DNA of 8,378 bases from Lentisphaeria bacterium UBA1776 (GTDB taxonomy: Bacteria > Verrucomicrobiota > Lentisphaeria > Victivallales > Victivallaceae). The position numbers and the translations under genes are program-made. This document shows, piece by piece, positions 1-5,055 of this stretch. Where the stretch lies: positions 65,971-74,348 of the forward strand of contig DCGO01000070.1 of NCBI GenBank assembly GCA_002314605.1, written 5' to 3'. The notes under the pieces were generated by a model. The model searched no databases. It saw only the letters and a list, made by a program, of their open reading frames with translations, and was not told the origin of the DNA. How positions within the stretch are numbered: position 1 is the stretch's first letter; each line of letters opens with the position of its first letter.

Positions 1-164
1 TTTTCGGCTGTTACCACTTCGGGGAGCAGCCTAAGAATCCCATTTTGCACCTTTTTCCCCATTGTCCCGCAAATCCATCCGTTTGAATTTTTAGATGTAC
101 CCTTTTTTGTTGAAAATACCACTTCCTGATACGTTTTTTATCCATACTATTCAGGTAAAACAGA

Positions 165-192
165 TTGAAAATGAGAGGAAAAGTGATATATT
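165..192 (+). promoter_or_regulatory. Sigma70-type promoter of the EamA transporter gene
   Basis: TTGAAA at 165-170 (5 of 6 to the TTGACA consensus) is followed after a 16-bp spacer by TATATT at 187-192 (5 of 6 to TATAAT). The surrounding region is AT-rich (35 G/C in 81-200). Transcription would start near 199-201, giving a leader of roughly 18 nt that contains the Shine-Dalgarno sequence. The call rests on consensus match and position only. Confidence 0.6.
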
Positions 193-207
193 CTGCATAA
201 TCCATTC

Positions 208-214
208 AGGAGAA
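208..214 (+). promoter_or_regulatory. Ribosome binding site fixing the transporter start
   Basis: AGGAGAA lies 3 nt upstream of the ATG at 218 (the AGGAG core ends 5 nt upstream). It decides the start: the reading frame stays open to an upstream ATG at 95, but that codon lies before the predicted promoter, has no Shine-Dalgarno and would add 41 polar, non-family residues. Confidence 0.7.
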
Positions 215-217
215 CGT

Positions 218-1135
218 ATGAAGATCGCTTCTGTGATCCGCACCCGGGGACGGAACCGGGCGGCGGGACTGGTCATCGGGATCATTGCTTCCGTGACTTA
301 CGGGATGAATCCCCTCTTTGCCCTGCCGCTTTTCGGCGAGGGGTTTTCGCCGGATGCCGTGCTTTTGCTGCGGTATCTCCCCGCCGTGGTCATGGCAGGG
401 TGTTTCATCGCGGGGGACAGGAAACGCTCGTTCCGCATATCGCCGGCCGAGGCCGGACTGCTGGCGGCAGGGGGGATGCTCTTCGGGGTGTCCTCTCTCT
501 CGCTCTTTTTGAGTTATCGCCTGATGGAGGCGGGGATTGCCTCCACACTGCTTTTCATCTACCCCCTGATGACTGCTGTGCTGATGGCGGTGATTTTTCA
601 TGAAAAGCTCCGCAAAGGTGTCTGGGGCGCCATGTTTCTTGCCATGGCCGGGATCGCACTCCTGTACCGGAAAAGCGATGGCAGCGTGCTGAATGGCATC
701 GGCGTACTGCTGGTGGCCTGTTCCGCCATGAGTTATGCGGTCTATCTGGTGATGGTCAACCGGACACGACTCTGCCGTATGGATTCGCTGGTGATCTCTT
801 TTTATGTGCTGCTCTGCGGGTCCATGCTGTTTTTGGTCCGGCTGCTTGCAGACTGCGGATGCATGGGTAATTTTTCTCTTAAGGCATGCGTGAATATCTT
901 CTTTCTGGCATTGCTTCCCACGGCGGTCTCCATGTTCTGCACCAATTACGCCATTCAGCGGATCGGTGCCACACTGACGGCGATTCTCGGTGCATTGGAA
1001 CCCATGACGGCTGTGTTTTTCGGCGTGCTGGTGTTTCATGAAGATTTCACGTTCCGGATCGCCACCGGGATCCTGCTGATTCTTTTGGCCGTCATTCTGG
1101 CTGTGCTGCAGCCGGGACGCCGGACTTCCCGCTGA
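218..1135 (+). CDS. DMT-superfamily EamA transporter (10 TM)
   Basis: This 305-residue inner-membrane protein belongs to the drug/metabolite transporter superfamily, with two EamA repeats of about five helices each, which is the usual family length. Hydrophobic segments are visible at about 15-35, 46-64, 77-97, 106-127, 134-150, 158-180, 188-208, 222-242, 249-272 and 278-298. The repeat signature appears twice: IYPLMTAVLMAVIFHEKL (114-131, Glu129) and LEPMTAVFFGVLVFHEDFT (260-278, Glu275). The second is the classic EamA C-terminal motif. The family exports or imports small metabolites such as amino acids, nucleotides or sugars, and the substrate cannot be read from sequence. ATG 218 has a Shine-Dalgarno sequence and its own promoter. 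The next gene is 115 bp away with a candidate promoter of its own, so this gene is probably monocistronic. The family call is firm; the substrate is unknown. Confidence 0.93.
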   Translation: MKIASVIRTRGRNRAAGLVIGIIASVTYGMNPLFALPLFGEGFSPDAVLLLRYLPAVVMAGCFIAGDRKRSFRISPAEAGLLAAGGMLFGVSSLSLFLSYRLMEAGIASTLLFIYPLMTAVLMAVIFHEKLRKGVWGAMFLAMAGIALLYRKSDGSVLNGIGVLLVACSAMSYAVYLVMVNRTRLCRMDSLVISFYVLLCGSMLFLVRLLADCGCMGNFSLKACVNIFFLALLPTAVSMFCTNYAIQRIGATLTAILGALEPMTAVFFGVLVFHEDFTFRIATGILLILLAVILAVLQPGRRTSR

Positions 1136-1197
1136 TATCCGGAAGGACTCTTCTTTGGTGTCGCCGCACGAAATATGATAAAAAAACTTCTTTCCGA

Positions 1198-1227
1198 CTG
1201 GCGAAAACGGGAAATGCGGTTTATATT
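1198..1227 (+). promoter_or_regulatory. Weak candidate promoter of the phosphatase cluster
   Basis: TATATT at 1222-1227 lies 23 bp upstream of the ATG at 1251, inside the 10-mer TATATTCTCC that recurs in front of the deacylase gene. The -35 is poor: CTGGCG at 1198-1203 with an 18-bp spacer is the best match. A second possible -10, TATGAT (1174-1179), has an equally weak -35. A promoter is expected here because the gap from the transporter is 115 bp, but the exact one is uncertain. Confidence 0.35.
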
Positions 1228-1250
1228 CTCCTTCGTTGGAATACGGGGCT

Positions 1251-2015
1251 ATGACAGATCAATGTGCAAAAATCAGTTTGGCCGGAGAAAGCTGCCGGGG
1301 GTTGGTGCGCTCGCGGAATGAGGACAGTTTCTGTTTCGTGATGCGCCCCGGCGACAATGCCGCACTGGCACTGGTCGCCGATGGCATCGGCGGTCACCGG
1401 GATGGCGACATGGCCAGCTATATATGCTGTCACGAATTTTTGATGGCGTGGCAGGCGCGTGTGCAGCGGGAATTGAGTGTGCCCGGTGCGGAATTGTTTC
1501 TGAAAAAGAATGTCCAGCGGATCAACTCCATGATCTTCGGGCGGAACCGCTTCGAACGCGGTCGTCCCCCGATGGGCAGTACGATTGCCGCAGTGATTTT
1601 TTTGCCCGGAAAAGTGGTGGTCTGTCATGCCGGTGACAGCAGGGTGTACATGTCCCTGCCCGGAAGAGAACTTGCCATGCTCACCCGGGATCACACCCTT
1701 GTGCGTCTCCTGGAGGATCAGCGGCTCAATGCGTCCGCTCTTCGTGCCGGGGTTCAGGCTGACAGCACGATTTTTCAGGCGGTCGGGCCCTCCCGGAAAC
1801 TGGAACCCGAGGTCCATGTGTTTGACCGTCCCGCCAATGCCCGGTATCTCATCTTTTCCGACGGACTTTCCAGGTGCGTGAAGAATGAGGTGATCTCCCG
1901 CTGCATGGAGTGCAACAATACGGCAAGATATGCCGTAAATCTTCTGATCCGCGAGGCGCTGCTGGCCGGGGCCCCGGATAATGTCGCCGTGATCTGCGGA
2001 TTCCCGCAGGAATGA
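1251..2015 (+). CDS. PP2C-family protein serine/threonine phosphatase
   Basis: A 254-residue cytoplasmic PPM/PP2C phosphatase (metal-dependent, PphA/PrpC/Stp-like), a standalone catalytic domain of usual size. The motifs occur in order: RSRNED (20-25), DGIGGHRDGDMAS (44-56, metal-binding Asp44-Gly45), GSTIAA (109-114), HAGDSR (126-131, Asp129), LTRDHTL (144-150), IFSDGL (201-206, metal ligand Asp204) and APDNVAV (241-247, metal ligand Asp243). All metal-ligand aspartates are present, so it should be active and remove phosphate from Ser/Thr residues. There is no membrane segment or accessory domain. Most bacterial homologues oppose a Hanks-type kinase, but none is present in this window. The frame also opens at TTG 1236, five codons upstream. 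I chose ATG 1251 although its Shine-Dalgarno is weak (GGGG 1245-1248). It is the first gene of a tight three-gene cluster. Confidence 0.92.
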   Translation: MTDQCAKISLAGESCRGLVRSRNEDSFCFVMRPGDNAALALVADGIGGHRDGDMASYICCHEFLMAWQARVQRELSVPGAELFLKKNVQRINSMIFGRNRFERGRPPMGSTIAAVIFLPGKVVVCHAGDSRVYMSLPGRELAMLTRDHTLVRLLEDQRLNASALRAGVQADSTIFQAVGPSRKLEPEVHVFDRPANARYLIFSDGLSRCVKNEVISRCMECNNTARYAVNLLIREALLAGAPDNVAVICGFPQE

Positions 2016-2028
2016 GTTTGGAACTTAC

Positions 2029-2034
2029 AGGAGG
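2029..2034 (+). promoter_or_regulatory. Strong ribosome binding site of the flavoprotein gene
   Basis: A perfect AGGAGG precedes two consecutive ATG codons (2038 and 2041). Spacing is 3 nt to the first and 6 nt to the second, so the second is the better-placed start. This is the strongest Shine-Dalgarno sequence in the window and may raise expression of the second gene relative to the phosphatase. Confidence 0.75.
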
Positions 2035-2040
2035 TACATG

Positions 2041-2631
2041 ATGGGTAAGAAGATCTTGTTTGTAAGCTGTGGGAAACGCGATGGCAATACCTTTCAAGCG
2101 GCCAAGGTTGCCTCCGACGCTGCGGCGGAGGCCGGGGCGGAAATTTCTCTTGTCGAAGCCATTCAGCTGAACGGGATCGGACGCGGGTGTTTCAGCTGCA
2201 TGAAGTGCCAGAACAGTTTCGAGTTCGGGTGTGTTTTCAATGACGATGTGACAAAGCTGGTGAACCGGATGCCGGAGTATGATATTCTGGTGTTCTGCGC
2301 CCCGGTTTATTTCTCCAGTTTCGGCACTCAGGCCAAAGGGGTGATCGACCGGCTGATCTCCATGGTGAAACACGATGGCGAAGATATCCGCAGTCCTCTG
2401 AAGGGAAAGACCTTCGCACTGATTTCCACTTCGGGATCCGGAGAAGGCAACGGCGGCGTGAAGATCATGCGTGCATCATTTCTGGAGACGGTCAAGTACT
2501 TCCGGGGAACATTTGCCGGAGAACTTTATTTCCCCAACTGCGATATTCTTCAGGGCGGACTCAAAAATAATATTGAAATGCCGGACCGGGCGAGGGCTTT
2601 CGGCCGGATGCTGGCGGATTTTCACCGTTGA
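2041..2631 (+). CDS. NAD(P)H-dependent FMN reductase-type flavoprotein (Isf-like)
   Basis: A 196-residue flavodoxin-fold protein of the NADPH-dependent FMN reductase family. It begins with a beta strand (ILFVSC, 5-10) and a phosphate loop containing GNT (15-17), as expected for FMN binding. APVYFSSFGTQAKGVIDR (87-104) and TSGSGEGNGG (130-139) are the usual later flavin-site elements. Between them Cys50, Cys53, Cys56 and Cys64 form C-X2-C-X2-C-X7-C followed by DD (68-69). That compact spacing matches the 4Fe-4S motif of iron-sulfur flavoproteins (Isf), so it may carry a cluster as well as FMN; this is inferred from spacing. The usual role is electron transfer or quinone/metal/FMN reduction in the cytoplasm of anaerobes. 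ATG 2041 is favoured over the adjacent ATG 2038 by ribosome-binding-site spacing. It starts 25 bp after the phosphatase gene. The electron partner is unknown. Confidence 0.88.
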   Translation: MGKKILFVSCGKRDGNTFQAAKVASDAAAEAGAEISLVEAIQLNGIGRGCFSCMKCQNSFEFGCVFNDDVTKLVNRMPEYDILVFCAPVYFSSFGTQAKGVIDRLISMVKHDGEDIRSPLKGKTFALISTSGSGEGNGGVKIMRASFLETVKYFRGTFAGELYFPNCDILQGGLKNNIEMPDRARAFGRMLADFHR

Positions 2632-2648
2632 CGCAGGGGAGATGCGAC

Positions 2649-3383
2649 ATGAGAAAATTTCTGCTGTTCAGCCTGCTTGTTCTCTGCGGGGCTCTTGCGT
2701 TTGGCGGGACGCTGATCTACCGGAACCGCAACGGAGAGAAAAAGCGTGTTTCCAACCTGAAAATTCTCTCCATTGACGGGTCGAAAATGGTGATCAAGAT
2801 CAATGAGGGGACCAAGACCATTGCGCTGTCACAGGTCCTGAAATATTATGACACCAATATCAAGACCGGCGGGGAATTTGACGATGATACGGCCGAATAC
2901 GATATCCGTCTGGGGGAGGGGAAGATCTCTTCCGACAAGCAGCATTCCAATCAGCGGACTTTTTCCATTTCCTACGATGTGTTCCGGAAACAGGGAGAAA
3001 AATCCCAGTCCGGCCTTCGTGCGCCTTATTTTTATCTTTTCGTGCTGACCAGCTCCGATGAGGGACAGCGGGGAATGTTTTCCTACAGCTATCCCGCCCA
3101 GGCCAAAGTCAGCATGAAAAATTATGACGAAGCCAAGATGATGGAAAAGGTCCTGACGCTCAATCGTCCTTACTTTTATTCCTCCGACGCCAACCGGCTT
3201 GGCCGCTCTTCCGGTCCGAAACTGATGGGTGGAGGCAAGGTTGCCACATTTCAGCTGAGCAATCTGAAGAACGGTCGGATCGTGGCGTGGTATCTGGTCG
3301 CATGGAGCAAGGATTCGATTTCGGCGACCAAAGAGTGGCGGGACAACTCCTACCGTTTGAGCAAGACCTGGTGGATCCGGTGA
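2649..3383 (+). CDS. Exported protein of unknown function with SHD1-like N-terminal module
   Basis: I do not recognise this 244-residue protein as a named family. It begins with a Sec-type signal peptide (MRKF, then hydrophobic residues 5-19, likely cleaved near residue 19-20). Cys13 is not in a good lipobox, so a lipoprotein is unlikely. Residues about 24-71 (RNRNGEKKRV, then VIKINEG, then IALSQVLKYYDTNI) have the rhythm of the short beta module called SHD1 that is frequent in planctomycetal and verrucomicrobial secreted proteins; this is a visual resemblance only. The remaining part is predicted beta-rich and polar, ending in an aromatic segment (WYLVAWSKDS 214-223, KTWWIR 239-244). ATG 2649 has AGGGGAG 7 nt upstream; the in-frame TTG at 2628 would overlap the preceding gene and spoil the signal peptide. 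It starts 17 bp after the flavoprotein gene and is probably cotranscribed. The likely location is the periplasm. Confidence 0.75.
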   Translation: MRKFLLFSLLVLCGALAFGGTLIYRNRNGEKKRVSNLKILSIDGSKMVIKINEGTKTIALSQVLKYYDTNIKTGGEFDDDTAEYDIRLGEGKISSDKQHSNQRTFSISYDVFRKQGEKSQSGLRAPYFYLFVLTSSDEGQRGMFSYSYPAQAKVSMKNYDEAKMMEKVLTLNRPYFYSSDANRLGRSSGPKLMGGGKVATFQLSNLKNGRIVAWYLVAWSKDSISATKEWRDNSYRLSKTWWIR

Positions 3384-3392
3384 GGAGGAGCT

Positions 3393-4892
3393 TCAGCGCA
3401 CCTTCACTCCGCCGATCCATACACCGTGAATCCCCCGTGCAAAGCGGTGCGGCGAGCTGAAATCAGCATCGGTATCGAATTTTTCCGGATCCAGCAGCAC
3501 CAGATCCGCCAGCAGCCCCGGCGCGATTCTTCCCCGGTCGCGGAGCTGAAAGATCTCCGCCGGAAGCGTACACATCCGCTGAATGACTCTGCCGACCGGA
3601 TATTGCCGGCAGAGCATGCGGAAAAACCTCGGCATGGCACCGAATCCGCGGGGATGGCTCCGGCCGATCCGGAAATCCTCCGGACGGGCACTCTCATCCG
3701 TGCCGCAGCAGCAGCAGTCCATCTGCAGGATCCGGTCCAGATTTTCCGGCGACATGCCGCAGAAAGCGGCGGTCGTTCCCGCCGGATCCTCTTTCAGCAG
3801 TTCGGAGGCTGCCTGCCATGCCGGGATCCCATGATCTTCGGCTATATCGGAAAATTTCCGCCCGGCATCCGGCTGATATTTTTTGAATGCGGTCCAGACC
3901 AGACGCGCAGCACTCCAGTCCCGACCGGAATCCCGCAGCATGACGGCAAGTTTTTCGAGGGCAGGGGACTCCTGCAGAATCTTTTTCAGCGTGGAATCAT
4001 CGTAGATCCCGAACTTTTCCGGGACTATGACGCTCAACTGGGTCTGGGATTCGCACCAGGGATACCGGTCGCACCACACCCGGACGCCCCGGTTTCTGGT
4101 CCGTTCGAACCAGTCCAGCGCGGCATCCAGTTTGTGATGATTGGTCTTTCCTGCAGTTTTGAAGTGACTGATCATAAGACGCGTCAGCCCCGCCGCCGCC
4201 GCCGCTTCGGAGGTCTCCTCCAGCGATTCAAGCAGTTCGTTTCCCTCGCTTCTGAGGTGCAGTGCATAAATTTTCTTTTGTTCGGCAACCACTTCAAGAA
4301 GCTGTTCTATTTCGTGTCGGCCGGCAAAACAGCCGGGGGTGTACAATAGTCCGCTGGAAAGTCCTGCCGCCCCCTGATCCAGTGCTTTCTTCAGCATTTT
4401 CCGCATGGCATCCAGTTCCCGGACGGAAAGTCTTTTCTTTTCATATCCGGCCACGGCTCCCCGCAGGGTATTGTGACCGCAGAGGGGGACCAGGCGCAGG
4501 GTGTTTTCCGGCAGGCAAGTCAGATAGCCGGTCAGATCCTTCCAATCCATCCGGATCGCATACTGGGCGTAAAGTTCCTGCAGGTGCTCCCGGTTCCGAT
4601 CCGTCAGGGGGAATACCGACAAACCGCAGTTGCCGCAGATCTCCGTAGTGATTCCCTGGGAAATTTTTCCTGCGGCATCCGGTGCGGCAGGGAGCGACAT
4701 ATCCGAGTGGCCGTGGGCATCGATGAAGCCGGGGATAAGCAGCAGTCCCCTGCCGTCCACGACACGGTCTTCCCTGTGGGGAACCGATGGCCCCGCATCG
4801 GCAATAAAACATCCTTCGGTCAGGACCTCCCCGGGAACGGGCGGCGTTCCTGAACCGTCGGCGATGAAGAGATTGGTGAAACGGATTTTCAT
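3393..4892 (-). CDS. N-acyl-D-amino-acid deacylase (D-aminoacylase)
   Basis: A 499-residue amidohydrolase-superfamily enzyme of the usual D-aminoacylase length. It would hydrolyse N-acyl-D-amino acids to the D-amino acid and a carboxylate in the cytoplasm. An N-terminal composite beta domain is followed by a TIM barrel. Metal and catalytic residues align with Alcaligenes D-aminoacylase: His60 and His62 in PGFIDAHGHSD, Cys89 in ICGNCG (27 residues after His62, the same spacing as His69 to Cys96), His212 in LHLRSEG, His243 in ISHFK, and Asp399 in GTDES. HPRGFG (413-418) is another family motif, and residues 455-499 form the returning C-terminal beta strands (RIAPGLLADLVLLD). The frame is open to 5093, but ATG 4892 gives the canonical start MKIRFTNLFIADGSG. 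Its Shine-Dalgarno is very weak. Oddities are four cysteines just before Asp399 and an alanine run at 230-234, both encoded by triplet repeats. Exact substrate is uncertain; a related dihydroorotase/hydantoinase-like activity is possible. Confidence 0.9.
   Translation of the reverse strand: MKIRFTNLFIADGSGTPPVPGEVLTEGCFIADAGPSVPHREDRVVDGRGLLLIPGFIDAHGHSDMSLPAAPDAAGKISQGITTEICGNCGLSVFPLTDRNREHLQELYAQYAIRMDWKDLTGYLTCLPENTLRLVPLCGHNTLRGAVAGYEKKRLSVRELDAMRKMLKKALDQGAAGLSSGLLYTPGCFAGRHEIEQLLEVVAEQKKIYALHLRSEGNELLESLEETSEAAAAAGLTRLMISHFKTAGKTNHHKLDAALDWFERTRNRGVRVWCDRYPWCESQTQLSVIVPEKFGIYDDSTLKKILQESPALEKLAVMLRDSGRDWSAARLVWTAFKKYQPDAGRKFSDIAEDHGIPAWQAASELLKEDPAGTTAAFCGMSPENLDRILQMDCCCCGTDESARPEDFRIGRSHPRGFGAMPRFFRMLCRQYPVGRVIQRMCTLPAEIFQLRDRGRIAPGLLADLVLLDPEKFDTDADFSSPHRFARGIHGVWIGGVKVR
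3705..3717. repeat. Short GCA trinucleotide repeat inside the deacylase gene
   Basis: GCAGCAGCAGCAG reads as four consecutive TGC cysteine codons on the minus strand (residues 393-396 of the deacylase), two residues before the proposed catalytic Asp399. Slippage here would add or remove whole residues next to the active site without breaking the frame. Confidence 0.7.
4191..4205. repeat. Short CGC trinucleotide repeat inside the deacylase gene
   Basis: Five CGC units encode Ala230-Ala234 (GCG codons) of the deacylase on the minus strand, in the helix between the metal ligands His212 and His243. The insertion may explain why these histidines are 31 rather than 30 residues apart. Confidence 0.7.
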
Positions 4893-4900
4893 ACCTGGAG

Positions 4901-4929
4901 AATATATTGCGCGAACGTCTTTATTGCAA
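4901..4929 (-). promoter_or_regulatory. Sigma70-type promoter of the deacylase gene
   Basis: Read on the minus strand, TTGCAA (4929-4924) and TATATT (4906-4901) are separated by exactly 17 bp. Only 8 nt separate the -10 from the ATG at 4892, so the predicted transcription start falls on or just before the start codon. It faces away from the glycosidase promoter and lies 19 bp from the inverted repeat at 4948-4976. Confidence 0.5.
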
Positions 4930-4947
4930 CCGCGGAAACCGGGAAAA

Positions 4948-4976
4948 ATTCCTGAAATCCCGTTTTTTTCAGGAAT
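4948..4976. promoter_or_regulatory. Perfect 10-bp inverted repeat, candidate operator between divergent promoters
   Basis: ATTCCTGAAA (4948-4957) and TTTCAGGAAT (4967-4976) are perfect reverse complements separated by 9 bp, with arm centres 19 bp apart (nearly two helical turns). The site ends 4 bp before the glycosidase -35 and begins 19 bp beyond the deacylase -35. It is therefore well placed for one dimeric regulator controlling both genes. No regulator gene is in the window and its family cannot be named. Confidence 0.5.
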
Positions 4977-4980
4977 GCGC

Positions 4981-5007
4981 TTGTATTTGCAGAAAAGCTG
5001 GGATAAT
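4981..5007 (+). promoter_or_regulatory. Extended -10 promoter of the glycosidase-DUF2157 pair
   Basis: GATAAT at 5002-5007 is preceded by TGG (4999-5001), giving an extended -10 element. TTGTAT at 4981-4986 is a possible -35 with a short 15-bp spacer, which the extended -10 could tolerate. Transcription would begin near 5014, leaving a leader of about 42 nt with GGAGGG (5046-5051) before ATG 5056. Confidence 0.45.
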
Positions 5008-5055
5008 GTATGGATGGGGTGTTGTATCGGCAGGAAAAGAAAAACGGAGGGCATC

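Noticed and set aside
11..205. A 64-codon minus-strand frame upstream of the transporter
   Set aside because: It overlaps the transporter promoter, has no ribosome binding site and shows no family resemblance that I can support.
206..1039. A 277-codon minus-strand frame opposite the EamA transporter
   Set aside because: The translation is extremely His/Gln/Lys-rich with no domain pattern; it mirrors hydrophobic codons of the transporter.
1125..1145. Small inverted repeat CTTCC/GGAAG around the transporter stop codon as a terminator
   Set aside because: Five base pairs, an 11-nt loop and no T tract directly after; not convincing.
3426..4349. A 307-codon plus-strand frame opposite the deacylase
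   Set aside because: Antisense shadow; the deacylase frame carries all catalytic motifs.
4936..4969. Terminator-like hairpin on the plus strand: CGGGA (4940-4944) with TCCCG (4958-4962) followed by seven T
   Set aside because: The stem has 5 bp with a 13-nt loop, and no plus-strand gene ends upstream of it. It overlaps the stronger 10-bp inverted repeat and is probably incidental.
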